Shown piece by piece: positions 25,620 through 38,400 of a stretch of 64,000 nt of DNA (position 1 is the stretch's first letter; every line of letters begins with the position of its first letter). The stretch is from Gymnorhina tibicen (lineage: Eukaryota; Chordata; Aves; Passeriformes; Artamidae). Under the pieces are notes generated by a model. It saw only the letters and a list, made by a program, of their open reading frames with translations. It was not told the origin of the DNA and did not search any database. Both the position numbers and the translations under genes were made by a program. Where the stretch lies: NCBI GenBank assembly GCA_013399875.1, contig VXAZ01009309.1, positions 2,376,202 to 2,440,201 on the forward strand, written 5' to 3'.

Positions 25620-26222
25620 GAATATTCAAATTAATGAGCCGGCGGGTAATGGAGACTTGGCTGGAAGTGATCCTGCACTTCGCCGTCGGCCGGGCCGGCG
25701 GAGCAGCACGCGATGTACCGCTGGCGCTGGATTTTCCTACGGCAGGGAAGATGTTTGGAGAAGTCCTTGAGCGCTGTAACTACAGCAGGCTGCGGCGGGC
25801 AGGGGAGCGCCGGCGCTCCCCCAGCCCAACCCGACCCCCGTCCCGAATTTCTGCACCGCCCAGGCCGCCCGAGCCCCCCGCGGCACAGGGGTCCCCGCGG
25901 GGACGGGGGCGCGGGAGACCCCCGTGAGCCCCCGCCACCCCACGGCTCGGGGGTCCATCCCCAAACCCCGGTTTCAGGGTTCGGCCGCGTTTCGGATTTC
26001 AGTCTCTCCCTTTTCGCAGCGTTTCCCTCCCCTGGGAGCGAAAAGTCCGAGCCTGCCGCCTGCATTTGCCCCCCAAACGCGACCTCCAGCCCCGCAGCCC
26101 CCTCCGAGGGGGGGTTCCCGCAAACCTCCCATTCCCCCCCTGCCGCAGGACCGGCAGGAACTCCCCAGCCCCCCCAAACCCCGCTTCCCACGGGGGGTAC
26201 CTGGGGGGGGGAGGGCACAGCC
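25620..26222. promoter_or_regulatory. CpG-rich island, candidate NACC2 promoter region
   Basis: GC content and CG density rise sharply here (for example GTCGGCCGGGCCGGCGGAGC), and the patch runs into a 510-base gap. If mammalian gene order holds, the 5' end of NACC2 on the minus strand should lie on this side of TMEM250. A possible minus-strand donor (CAG followed by GTACCC, GT at 26200-26199) is the only exon hint and is weak. No coding part of NACC2 (BTB domain) is visible in the window. The gene assignment is synteny-based inference. Confidence 0.45.
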
Positions 26223-26732
26223 NNNNNNNNNNNNNNNNNNNNNNNNNNNNNNNNNNNNNNNNNNNNNNNNNNNNNNNNNNNNNNNNNNNNNNNNNNNNNN
26301 NNNNNNNNNNNNNNNNNNNNNNNNNNNNNNNNNNNNNNNNNNNNNNNNNNNNNNNNNNNNNNNNNNNNNNNNNNNNNNNNNNNNNNNNNNNNNNNNNNNN
26401 NNNNNNNNNNNNNNNNNNNNNNNNNNNNNNNNNNNNNNNNNNNNNNNNNNNNNNNNNNNNNNNNNNNNNNNNNNNNNNNNNNNNNNNNNNNNNNNNNNNN
26501 NNNNNNNNNNNNNNNNNNNNNNNNNNNNNNNNNNNNNNNNNNNNNNNNNNNNNNNNNNNNNNNNNNNNNNNNNNNNNNNNNNNNNNNNNNNNNNNNNNNN
26601 NNNNNNNNNNNNNNNNNNNNNNNNNNNNNNNNNNNNNNNNNNNNNNNNNNNNNNNNNNNNNNNNNNNNNNNNNNNNNNNNNNNNNNNNNNNNNNNNNNNN
26701 NNNNNNNNNNNNNNNNNNNNNNNNNNNNNNNN
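26223..26732. other. Assembly gap (510 N)
   Basis: Unknown bases lie between a CpG-rich patch and a T-rich low-complexity tract. Both are difficult templates. A promoter or noncoding first exon could be hidden here. Confidence 0.99.
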
Positions 26733-27130
26733 TTTATTTTTATTTTTATTTTTATTTTTATTTTTATTTTTATTTCTTTATTTAATTTTTAAATTTTTTA
26801 AAATTTTTATTTCATTTTACTCTACTTTATTTCATTTTATCCTGTTTTAGTCTATTTTAATTTATTTTTATTTCATTTTATTATCACTTTATATTTTATC
26901 TCATTCTATTCTCTCTTTTTTTTTCTTCTCTTTTTCTGTTTACGTTTTATTTCCTTTTATTTTTCTTTTTTATTTCATTTTATTATTTCCTTCTTAATTT
27001 CCTTTTCATTTCTTTTTTACCTGATAATTTATTTTTTTTATTATTTTTCGCTTCACTGAATGGGGTTTTTTTCCCGTTTTATCTCATTCCTGTTATTTAT
27101 TTTTATTTACCTTTATTACCTTAATGATTT
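26733..27130. repeat. (TTTTTA)n microsatellite grading into T-rich low-complexity DNA
   Basis: About eight units of TTTTTA (26733-26778) follow the gap directly. Degenerate TTTTATTTCA-like sequence continues for some 350 bases with an extreme T excess on the plus strand. It looks like an old, decayed hexamer/decamer tandem array. Its true start is lost in the gap. Confidence 0.85.
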
Positions 27131-27933
27131 CATTATATAATGAGCTCCCATCCCCGGGAAAACCCTGTGGAGTTTTGGTCTTTGATGGTCTCCCAGCCCA
27201 GATTTGATGTCCCAGGGAGATGCCCTGTGCTGACCCACAGCTCCAGGGCCGCCCCTCTTCCGTGCCCTTCCCCTGCAGAAAAAGCCTTCAAAGCATCACA
27301 AAAAGCAGAGTCCTCTGAGGTGGGACTGCTCGAGCCTTGTGGGCACATTTCCATTCCAAATTTCGTCCTATAGCCTAAAAAAATTAAAAAGTCCTTCTGC
27401 TTTGTTGCCTCTCTAAGCCCAAAATATTAAAATCAGCAAATTTGCATGATGAAAGTGTGCGGCGTTGGCCCTACGTCTGCTAAAGGAATTTCAAAGGAGT
27501 AACAAAAAACCTCTTTAAAGCAGGAGCCTCTTGCTGTCTGCTTTGCATGCGAGATTATGTCAGAACTTCTTTGAATCTGGAAGTTTCTTTGCTCTCACAC
27601 TCGCGAACATTCATCATTTCGAGGCTGCCTTAAAATCTGCAGCAAAATATCCCCATATTTTAAAAATCAGCATTGAATGCCTAGAACTGCTCAAGGCTGA
27701 GGAATTTCATTAGCACTTGACACTTTAAAAAACAGTGTCAGGTCAGGACAAACACATTTGCTTTTCTGCTCAAGATAAATTCGGGGGTTTTTTTTAGAAA
27801 TGATGCATGAGAAATATGTCCCCAAACTGCATTCGGAGGCAGAGCAGCCGTACAACCCTTCCAGTGCGACGATCCCAGCTCCCCTTCCTTGGCTTTCGTT
27901 GAAGCATCTCAACATCAGCTCATCGGGAAGCAG

Positions 27934-28119
27934 TGACAGGAAAAGGGGGAATGGCTTCCAGCTGAGAGAGGGCAGGGTTAGAAGGGATTTTGGGAAGAAA
28001 TCCTTCCCCGTGAGGGTGGGGAGGCCCTGGCACAGGGTGCCCAGAGAAGCTGTGGCCGCCCCATCCCTGGAAGTGCCCAAGGCCAGGCTGGATGGGGCTT
28101 GGAGCAACCTCGGATAGGG
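27934..28119 (+). mobile_element. CR1 LINE fragment, sense, lacking its 3' terminus
   Basis: The match runs from GACAGGAAAAGGGGGAATGG through GGTGGGGAGGCCCTGGCACA and CATCCCTGGAAGTGCCCAAG to GGCTTGGAGCAACCTCGGAT. There it stops, before the usual CR1 terminal segment. The missing 3' end implies a later deletion. Confidence 0.88.
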
Positions 28120-28830
28120 AAAGGTGAAATACGAGGAAATATCTCCTGCAAGAGCTTCCCCAGCATGGGAGATGCCCCGGGCGTGCCCAAACTCCTCCCG
28201 GGGCTGCAGCACTGCTCCTGGGGGGCAGACATCCCTGGGGGACGACCAGCACTGTCCCCCTGTCCCTCCCTGAGCACCACAGCCCACGCCAGAGCACCCC
28301 TGTGTCGCGGAGGATGCGGGGACACCGCTCGGGGAGCTCGTGCTGTCCCAAGGCGCTTCACCGAGCGGCTCCGTGCTCCGGCTCGGCGCAGGGGTGTGGG
28401 GTTTGGGAGCCCCCGGCGCCTCTCCGAGGGTCTCAGGAAATCCAGCTGCGTCCACGGGGAGCTGCGAGAGGCTGCGGAGCTGGAAAACTCCTGTTCCTCC
28501 TCCAGTGCTCCAACAGGAGAGAAAATCCGAGCTCTGTGACTCGCCTGGGGCCTCCCCAGCTTTGAGAGACAGCAGAGCCTGGTAATGCTCCAGTCCAGGA
28601 GCATCTCCCCTCCCTTCAGCCATGGACATTTTAAAAATGTTCTGTGATGGAGAAAGAAACATTTCTTAAGTACCATTTGATGTCTCGGAATGGCTCCGGG
28701 GCTAGAGAAAACATGTTTATTTACTACTCTGCTGATTTTAATGCGAAAGATTGGTTCAGTGAGTAGAGGAAACAAACCAGGCAACATTTTCCATAATGTC
28801 TGCAAAGTGTTCTTGGGCTGCGGAAATATT

Positions 28831-28859
28831 TTCTTTCTTTCTCTCTCTCTCTCTCTCTC
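28831..28859. repeat. (TTTC)n/(CT)n pyrimidine microsatellite
   Basis: TTCTTTCTTT followed by nine or ten CT units. The plus strand is pure pyrimidine over 29 bases, a mirror-type tract able in principle to form triplex DNA. Confidence 0.88.
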
Positions 28860-30949
28860 GCCTCCGTTTTTTTCAATCTAGCATTTCAAATTGAAGAATG
28901 GCTTGAGGGCTGAAGAAATCACTTGATAAAATACCCAACATTTACATTCTTGCAGGAGGAAAGCTAACTTTTTTTATTTTTTTTTTCCATCTGAACAGTG
29001 GTTTAGTGAAGCAGAAGGAACAATCCTGCAGCATCCCACGTCCCTTTAACCCTTTCTGGCCGCAGCTCTTCGGCCGAACTTTCCCTGCTCACTGCAAAGC
29101 TTCAGGGGTTTTGTTCCTTCTCCAAACTCGGGGCTCTAAGGCCACTGAAGGTGGCTAGAATACACTTTGCAGCTTGATTTCCAGGTGTATTTCTGGATGC
29201 CTGGGTGAGGGAGCCAGCCTGGCTGGGGACCAGCCCGTGGCAAAGCATCAATCTCTGCACCAATCTCTGATTTATTTTGTGCAGGGACGTGATTTTCCAG
29301 CAAACTTGGTAATGAACGGGACCTTCGAGGTCTTTCTAATCCTCCTGCCTCCAGAGATGCTGCTGTGGGGATGCCCCTGGACGTGGCTGAGGTGTGCCAG
29401 GGACCGATTCCCAGCACTTTGTGGTGGTGGGCATCACCCTGAACGCCCACCGGGGCAGCTCCGGGCTGGAAGGGAGGCTAGAAGACACGAGAAAGTCCAG
29501 GAGTCTGCCTGGGGACTCCTTTTCCTGCAGCAATCCTTCGGAGGGCTGTGCAAAGCGCGTCAATTGTCGTGTTAGGAAGAATTTTCGTAGTTTGCTTTGT
29601 AGGTAGAGTAAGTTTTATCTCCCCAGCCCAACACTTGCGCTGGGCTCTGAACTACGAGGCCACGTGGCAGGTGGAGAAAATCTCCAGAAACCTTCCCTTT
29701 GACGGCCCTTTAGCCACCCCTTCAGCACAACTGACATTTGTGGAGGGAGGAGAGGACACAGCAGCTCTGGTGCAGCCGAGCAAAGTTCACTGGGATCAGC
29801 ACAACGCCGTGAATGGTGGCGAAGAACGAAACAAAATGTATCCGAACCCCTCGTTTGTGTGCTTTCCTTGTTGGTGCCAGAGGGATCTGCCTTTTCCTCT
29901 CCCGTTCGCAGCAGCCAAGTGAACTTTGCAGGTGGTGACTTCTGCTTGTCCTGCTCCCCCCTGCAGGAATAGAGACAATCTTTAAGGTCCTCGTGCAAAA
30001 CGACCATGCTGTGGGTGAGGGGAGAGCCGGTTCCGTGGGGGATTTGTGGCAATCAGCAGGGCAGAGGCTCCGGCCAGAGAGAGCAGCGACTCTCCGGGTA
30101 CACCCCTCCCATCCACGAAGCTCAAATTGGGGCTGAAGGCAGCCCTTACTCCACCTTTCCCCTTGGAAAATGGAGACAAAGAGGTTTGATGGCAACGTGT
30201 GGCCATCCCGGGACTTCATCTGCTGGCCCTGCCTCCCGTGTTGTGGTGTCTCCATCTCCCTTCCCGCTCCAGCATTTCTCTCTGCTCCCATCAGGGAGCC
30301 TCGCTGGCCTGGGTTTCACTGGGAAAGCTCTAACCCTGCTGCAGTAAATCTCTCCTGGGTCACGGGGGGTCTCATTCCAGCCCGGCAATGTTTTCATGTC
30401 AGCCCCCAGAGCTCCCCCGGGAGGCCCGGGGCTCAGAATTGGCATTTTGATGGTGCCTGAGCTCTCTGAACCCGGCCGTGACCCCGCGAGGTCTCTGCCA
30501 CGTGGCCCTCTTGTGACAAGAGCAATTGCCACTGCAGCCGGGACGCTGAACGCCCCCCGCAGCCTCCAGGGCCCTACACGGGAGGAGGGACGGGATGTTA
30601 ACACCACATTTTGGGACAAACCCCTGGAATCTTTGCTCAGCCAAAGCCACAGCACCCGGGGAGATGATTCCTTACCCAAGAAAGCCTTTTGTTTGTTGTC
30701 TTTGGTGGCTGTTCAGCTCTGTCATTTTTTCTCCATGGGGTTTTCTCCTTCCCAGCTTTGACAGGGGTGCGATGGCTCCAGCTCTCCCAGCCCTCCATCC
30801 TCTCCAGCTCTCGTGATGTCAGCCAGGAAAGGGAAGCACTGCTGGCAGCCTCTGCCACCTCACTGCTCTGGGCAGGGCTTTCCCACACCAGCAAGATGAA
30901 GTCACTCATGCGATAAGACAAGGGAGCCCACGGGATGGAATCAAACATT

Positions 30950-31090
30950 CATGGAATCCCAGAATGGTTTGGAAGGGACCTTAAAGACCATTTTGATCCC
31001 AGACCCTGCCATGGACAAGGACACCTTCCACTAGACCAGGTTGCTCCAAGCCCTGTCCAACCCGGCCTCGGACACTTCCAGGGATGGGGT
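30950..31090 (-). mobile_element. CR1 LINE 3'-end fragment, antisense
   Basis: It starts CATGGAATCCCAGAATGG and GGAAGGGACCTTAAAGACC, followed by CACCTTCCACTAGACCAGG and TTCCAGGGATGGGGT, the antisense of the CR1 end. Truncated, noncoding. Confidence 0.9.
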
Positions 31091-34000
31091 GAAGTTAAAG
31101 TTGTTGTTTTTTATGAATAATGTACATAAAGCTGTGAGTTCTTTACACGAAGCCTCTACACAAGGCTCGAGCATCGCCCTGTGCCACGCAGCTGACACGG
31201 TGCAGATGTGGATTGTTTTGACTCCAACCAGGCTTATTCGATTTACATTAAAATGATTAGGAATAAGTTAAAACAAACAGAAATGAGATGTCTCCAAGGC
31301 GGCCGCATTGTCCTGACTAAACTGGCACAAGGCTGTGTGTAAAAAGGCTTTACTTGTTAGTAAATAGAGAAATCCTTCAGATCCTGCCGGGAGAATTGCT
31401 CCAGAAGCGCAAGGCACCGCTTGTTTCCAGCTGGGTCCCCCGAGGTGAGAGCAGGACAACAACAGAAAACCATGTATCGCTGGCCTGTTTTAGTAATTAT
31501 TTATTATGTAATGGTGTGGTGCCTGTGCGAGCGGGAGAAGAGAAAGCCCAGCCCTGGGAGGCATTTTCTGGCTGTGTTAATTCGTGGCAGGTACTCTCAG
31601 CCTGGCTCAGCTGAGGCTGCGAGCCTGGGAGCCTCTGACCTCCCTGGACACAGCCTGCAGACTGTTTTCCCAGGAGCAGCATTAAAATAAATTTCCATAA
31701 AAGTATCTGCTTTCATCTTAAAGACTCAACGTGCTGGTGGATAGAACCTCGTCTGGTAAATGATCTTGATGTTTAATTGCCTCTAGAGCTCAGAAATGGT
31801 ATTTAGCTCGAGCTGGCGCAATTCACAGGACACCACAAGGCTCGCTCTGGCTGCCTGCTCTCTCTCCGAGCTCTGCCCACGATTTCTGCTCCCCAGATGA
31901 ACCATCTGACACTTGGCTGTGGCAGCAGACGTCCCGTTAGTGCCGGGTCCAAGAGCCCTGGGTGACTGCGGCAGCTCTCCAAGGGACTCGCTCCTGCTGC
32001 AGCTCGTGCACTGGAGTCAGTGTTTGCTTTAAAGAGTTTGAAAATCGGAAAGGAGCTTCTCTTTTGGGTCTGGCAGAGGAGGTGAAGCTGCACCCTGTGC
32101 ACCCCTGTAATGTGGAGGGGTGTCTGTGGCCAGCCTGGGGGGTTTGGGGACACCGAGCAACCCCACCCAATGTAACTCAACCCAAAACTCCCTGCAGACT
32201 CCCTCAGGTCTCTCACAGAGTGTGGCTCATCTCTTTGATACAACCATCACTTTTTTGAAGCCTTTCTTGGTTCATAATTTTAACTCATTTAAGGCTGAGC
32301 CCATAAATGGTGCTCAGGCTCTCCCTACAGATCCCCTCACACCCCTCATTATTTCTGATGTGGGTGCTCAGAAAACACAAGCAAGATGCCTTCAAACCAA
32401 GATGTTCAGGTCACCCTTGGAGGGCAAATAACTCTGGCCAGGTGGAAAGGGGAGGAGGTGGCCACGTGTCTGCTCTGCAGGAGATGACGATACCCTCGAT
32501 GAGAGCGTGAAACTGCCAGAGACGGAGTCAGGCATTTGATTTTTCTAAGCTAAGCATGTAAATGAGACTGGCATAATCGGTCTGTGTTTCCCCTTCCTTT
32601 CCGTAGAGGAATATTTTGGGTTGAAGTGTCTGTGATGTGACTGATGCAGAAAGTCAGCGCTGTCAGAGCCTGATTCACGAGTCGGTGCTGCAGTGCTGGG
32701 GGTGGGAGCGGGTAACCTTGGCTCCTGCTCCTCCTCCTCCTCCTCCCCGGGAGCCTGGGATCCGGTGTCACCAGCAGGTGCTGCCGGGAGCGGCTCTGTC
32801 CCTGCTGGAGATGGGCTAGCACCCCCAGGGAGGGTTTTCCCTGGCCATGGCAGCTCGTGGCCAGCTAAACCAGCAACGCCGGGCTCCTGCCTTGGTCACT
32901 GGCAACGGACAGGGCAGGGGCACGGAGCAGCCCAGACGTCTCCTGAGATATTGCTGCTGGACACGAGAGGGTCTGGAGTTTTATTGTGAGGGATCCAGTG
33001 ACTCTCGGTGCTGAAGTTAAGCCAAATCTCTTCGAATTTCCCACAGAACCCGAGCGTGATCTTATCACAGGAGCTGCAGTAGGGCCTGTGCATTGGCACA
33101 GCTCCCTTGCTATTGTTGAGAAAGTCTTGGTCTGAGAAAATTTAGAGTAATAATGATCCCTCCTGAAGCGTATTGTTACTCTTTATTCTGTGCTTGCCCT
33201 GGTGGCTGCACCATTAAAGCAGAGAGGGCACCCCAAGAAAAGCCACCACGTCAGCCCACCCAGGACAGGGCTCCAAGAGAAAGCAGAGAGCTTTGCCAGC
33301 CAGAGATCTATCAAAAGAAGCCTTCAGCTGATTAATTTTCCAGGTTTCCCACGACTGTTTCGAGAGCTTTTGTCTCCCATTGTTACAGGACAAATTTCTA
33401 ATCCACTCTTCACGAGGAGCTCGGCAGGGATGCGATGTCGTGCCCGGCCCCCACACCCACCCATCCCTGTGGGACGTCTCCCACCTGTTCCGAGGTGCTC
33501 CCGCTCCTGCTGGGGCTGGGCTGGGCTCCTGGCACCAGGCAGGAGGAGGAACTGGAGCACCAGTGAACGCACACAAAAGCATGGGAAAAAACCTGCTGTG
33601 ATTTACCCACACGGAGTTCAATAAACATTAGATCTGATGGCATTCATCGTTTTTTCATAGCATGCTCGATTACTGCTTCAGTTATTGCTCAAATGACATC
33701 ATTCCTGGCAAAGGAATTGATTGATTTTTTAATGAATATTCATATGGCATTTCAGCCAGGAGCAGGCATTAATATTCTAAGAAAGAAGAATGAAACGTAC
33801 ATCCTAATTTAATGAATGATTGTAAATATGTATCTGATGGATAATGTGACGATGAGCATTTAAAAAGGCATCCATAGTCACCTCGGGGGCTTTTCTTGGG
33901 AACAAAGGGGCAACCAGCGTGCAAGGCAGGGCAAACAGGGTGAGGGATGGACTGGGCCACCCGGTCAGATCTCACTGCAGATCTCCTGTCACTCAGGCTG

Positions 34001-35267
34001 GGATTCTGTAATGCTCCGAGATAAATCACAGATTGATAACACTTGCTGACCCCAGGTGATACTGGGGCAGTGCCGTGGAAAACAGCGATGAGAGTGAGAT
34101 GTGGAGCTGGACAAAGAGACAGGAGGGACAGGAGAGAGCCCCCATTTCCTCCTCTGCCCCTCTGTCCCAGCCCAGAGATCCCGGGGGCTGGTTGGAGGCA
34201 GGTAAAGCATCATCTCAATCCCCCCGTGGAGCTCTGTCATGTTCAATTCCCTTCATCCTATTACGGCTGCGAGGCTCGTGGTCCCCGAATGTACATATAT
34301 TTGTCAGACATTCTTAAGATGTCTCCCTGTTCTGAGCGCTGATCCTTTGTGAAGGCAACAGTTGTAGCGCTTAAACAGCGACAACAGGCTCGCTTCTCCC
34401 CCCTCGTGCCATCCCAGCTCTGGAAAACGCTAAAACCCCGGGCTTAGAGTGCCAGTGCTCAGAGCCTCTTAAACAGGCGTTCGATTTAAATGCGCCCTCG
34501 GTCCCGGGGGGGGCGGGGGAGAGCACACACCTGAAGCATCCTCTGGAAGGAGGGATAAATCAGGGCATCGCCATTAAAGTCACCGAGGTGGCAGGCACGA
34601 AAGGCTATTTATACCCGGCGGCGATCTATTGTGCAAGGCAGAGAACAGGCTCTTCTGCTGACAAAGCACAAACCGCCTCGGCCCCACGCGAAATGCAGAA
34701 AGCAATCCCCGAAATTCCCTGCAAGCTTGCGGAGCCGCAGCCAGGACTCCTCTAGAACTTGCCCTGAGAGCGAGGAGCGGGGACCCGAATGGGAACAGAG
34801 CTGCTTTTTCTCCCCTTCTCCAATCAAAACCACTCGCTGTTCCTCCTAGGGCTGGCAGGGAGGAGGGATAACCTTCGGAGGGCATCTCCTGGATGCAGGC
34901 GGGGCTGGGCTCTGCCCCGCGGTGCCCCGGGAGCGCAGCCCTGCAGCCACGGCTCCCGTTTGCACATCCTCGTGCGTGGGACCGAGTTTGCCGATAAAAA
35001 TACAGCCAGAGTTATGCTTGGTATGGAACAAGCAGGCAGTAGCTGCCGAAGACTTCACAACATCCCGCTTTTGGCTCGCCTCCAAAGCACCAAAACAAAA
35101 CAAAATTCAGTTGGCATCTCTGCAGATTGAAGCAAGTTTTTCTTTCTTGCAGCAATTGCTGAACAAACGTTTCGATACTTGTGCCGCCGCCCCCGTCCCC
35201 GCTTTCTCCCCCGAATCATGTGCTGGAAGGATGGAAAAGATGTTCAAGGTCATGGGTGTGCTGTGAA
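31091..35267. other. Noncoding DNA, no gene seen
   Basis: Unique sequence with the AT-rich block at 33630-33880, a (CTC)n run near 32725-32745 and a G-rich run at 34505-34522. No gene seen. Confidence 0.6.
33630..33880. promoter_or_regulatory. AT-rich segment resembling a conserved noncoding element
   Basis: A sharply bounded AT-rich block with TTTTTTAATGAATATTCATA, GGCATTAATATTCTAAG, TCCTAATTTAATGAATG and a CRE-like AATGACATCAT, set in GC-rich DNA. No repeat family fits. Enhancer function is inferred from texture. Confidence 0.4.
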
Positions 35268-35485
35268 CAGAATGACAGAATCCCAGAACCACTGAGGCTG
35301 GAAAAGCCCTCCCAGACCATCGAGTCCGACCTGTGCCCAATCCCCACCTTGTCAGCCAGCCCAGAGCACTGAGTGCCACTTCCAGGCATTTCTTGGACAC
35401 CTCCAGGGATGGGGACACCCCCACCTCCCTGGGCAGCCCCTGCCAATGTTTCATCACCTTTTCTGTGAAGAAATTCTTCCCGAGC
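35268..35485 (-). mobile_element. CR1 LINE 3'-end fragment, antisense, diverged subfamily
   Basis: Landmarks are GACAGAATCCCAGAACCACT, CTCCAGGGATGGGGACACCC, CCACCTCCCTGGGCAGCCCC and TTTTCTGTGAAGAAATTCTT, the antisense order of a CR1 3' UTR. The terminal third differs from the other copies in the window, which suggests an older or different subfamily. Confidence 0.88.
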
Positions 35486-38400
35486 AAACCTGCTCATCGC
35501 CCATCTCTGTCCTCAGTGCTCTCACTGCACTCTGTCACCAGTGTGGAGCCCAAGCCACGAGCGATGGGTGCCTTGGGCCAGCAGGGCCTGCAGGAGTGAG
35601 GTGGTTTCTCCAAACCACTCTCTTATCATGCTCAGGGCTTTTGGACCCCCAGGGAGGTGAAGCTTGTACACTCGGGCTGAATTCGACCCCCTGTGCCTGC
35701 CCTTCACACTGGAAAAGCAAACTCATCTTCCTCCCATCCATGGGCTGCTCCCTTGCAGCAGCCAGAAAGGAGCAGCAACCCAGGAATTACAGCAGAGTCA
35801 GCCTGGGAAAAATCCCACAGCAGTGGCCTGAAATGAGGGAATTCAGGGTCTGGCCTCATATTTCTCGTGTGACACAGGACACAAACAATGTACATCTTCT
35901 GTAGGTTCGAGTGTTGCAGCTCGACCTTCTGGGCTTTGCTTTCAACCGGTTTATTTATTTCCCCAAAAAGAGGCAGGTTTGTTGGAGAGGAAACAAGGTG
36001 AAACCCTGACCTTGCTGAAAGCGCTGAGAGTTTGCCATTGATTGCAGCAGAATTAGACATTTACACAGAGTTATAACCAGGGGTTCAGGTCCTGCTTCTT
36101 GCTTCTTTGGTGCTTGATGCTTTAAAGGCAGAGACCAGAAATCCTCTATCCCTTCCCTGCATGCCCACCACTCTCAGCAGCATCAGCCCCCTCCTGCCCT
36201 CTCTGGGAGCAGCTACAGTCCTTGAAGCATGAAATTTTCTCGTCCTCACTGTAGCACATTGCTATCATGTCGTTACTGATCAGAAAAATTATCCTGTGTT
36301 TTCTCTGCATCCAGCCCTTTCCGAAGGCGTTCACAATGAGTGAGCACGGGCACAACTCGAACAATCAATCTCTGTGGAAACCACCCCCCCGCTCTTGCAA
36401 AGAGCACTCAGCGCGCTCCCCTGGCTCTGGGCAGCCAGAGTGCAGAAATACATCAATTTTGGTGATTTTTGACCTGCAAAGCCCCGACAGCAGCCCCCCA
36501 AATGCTGCAGTAGCGACTTTGCAACCCAGACTCCCCATGCACCCAGAGGAGCTCTTTGTACAGTGTCTTAATCAGTACATAAAATGCTTTCAGTGAAATG
36601 CTGCCTTCTTCTGTCTATTTGTCACAACTGATGCTCTGGTGAACAGTAAATAGGAAATTTGTTGGCAAATCAGCGCTACCAGCTCAGTTTGCAAGGAAAG
36701 GCTGGAGCACAGAACTCTGGGCAAGTCCCTGTCGTGCCTTGTGCTGGACACTCGGTCCCTGAGGCTCAGCAAGTCCTGAAGGCACATAAATCTCCCCTCA
36801 ACAAGCCAGCAAAACCCAGACAGCGCGTGGTTATGTAATTCCTAGCACTTCTGATGTTATTAAAAGGGCTGATTAAAGCAATGTATGCACAAGAATTCCC
36901 CATCAGTTTTGGTAGGAAAGCTCCACGTTGAAAATTCCAGCCCTTTTAGCCGCCTGTGCTGCTCCCCCCTCCTCTCATCCCCGTCCCCGTTGCACAACGC
37001 TGGTTTCATGTTTGCCACCAGACAGTTTGCAGTCAGCCTCACATGGAAAAGAAGGAAGTAACAGTGCCTACATTGCACAGAACTGCAAGCAAACGCCTTT
37101 CCAAGAAACTATTAAGCAGTGCTCATTTGAAGTTAAAATGAAAAAAAAAAAAAAAAAAAACCAAGAAAAAAGACAAACTTGGAAGGATTTTTCTTGGCTC
37201 GGGGCTTTTTATGAAATTCAGATTTGAAGGGAAACGTGGCCAGCCAACACCGGCGGTGCAGCACAGGCAGAGTGCAGGCAGGGATGCGCTGTCCTGGGCT
37301 CTGACAGATCCGAGTCCTCCTCGGTGCCAGTCCCTTCCCTGGACGTGCTCCCCTTCCAGAGGGGCTGCAGGAAGGAGCGGTGACCCGCAGCCCCCGGGGC
37401 ACAGCCTGGCACCCCACGCTCTCCCCTCCGCTGAGCCCGCCTGGCACCGCTGCCCAGCTGCCTCCCTGCTCCATCACCCCAACCCTCCCCAACCCCCTCG
37501 CACCGTCCGGGCTTGGTTTTGGCCGCAGAGCCCGGAGCCAGCGGGGCTGGCCGGGGGCCCGGGGCTGCGTGGGTCCCTGTGCCCAGGGATGCTGGCAGGG
37601 CAGCCAGCGGGACACGGCGCTGTGTGAAACGGCCCCTTTGTGCCGCACACAGCAGCAATTGTTCCTCGGGAGCTCTGCATGGACGAGGCCGCTGTCCCCT
37701 GGCGGCTTCAGACACCCCTGATGGCAGAATAAACGAACAGGCAGCATTAAAGTAACCGCGCTGGGCTTTTCAAATACACCTCGCTGTGATTTATTTTTTA
37801 AACCTCTGCTCGGTTTTTGAGGCAGGGAGATAAGATTCCTCTGGAAAAAAGGAGGAAAAAAAAAAAGGTCTTTGCCCATCTAAATTCTCCCCATTACCGA
37901 GCAAATGGTTTGCAACAAGAAATTTATTCCGCAGCGTCTCCTGTGCTCTTTTTTGTTTGAAAAAGCCACAAACAGATTGTGATTTTCTCTAACAGATTCA
38001 CCATCTGGGAAATTTTTCATGCAACTCCTTTCCTCACTGGGAGCAAGTTACTCAGAGGGGAATTCCCAGCAGAGAGCAGACTCTGAAGGGATGGGTCGTT
38101 CATTTAATTAGCATGCATAATCTGGATGTCCTTACTCAGGCAAAACTCTCACCAGGGCCAACGGGAGATTTATTATTTTTTTCGAGAACCAGCTAAGGAC
38201 TTTGGTATTTGTCTCTTGGTGTTACATACAGTGTTTTCCTTGCAGGGAAAAGCTGGCTTTTGGCTGCATTAGAGGCTCTGATTTACTACAGTCTTGTGCA
38301 TCCAAGGCCAGGATGTGGCCCTTGCAGGCCCTGTCACAAGGCTGAGCCCCGGCAGGAACAGCTCCCTTTCACACACTTCCCCAGCCCAGGGAACATCCCA

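Larger units (their letters stand above)
27131..30949. other. Noncoding DNA, no gene seen
   Basis: Apart from one CR1 fragment and one CT microsatellite, it is unique sequence. A CpG-rich patch lies at 28290-28460. A long minus-strand frame here (27691-28662) runs through the CR1 fragment and is not credible as a gene. Confidence 0.6.

Noticed and set aside
25713..26850. Long frames across the 510-base gap
   Set aside because: They consist mostly of unknown residues and a translated TTTTTA repeat.
27691..28662. 323-codon minus-strand frame
   Set aside because: It runs through an antisense-read CR1 fragment, is low-complexity elsewhere, and the opposite strand is also open.
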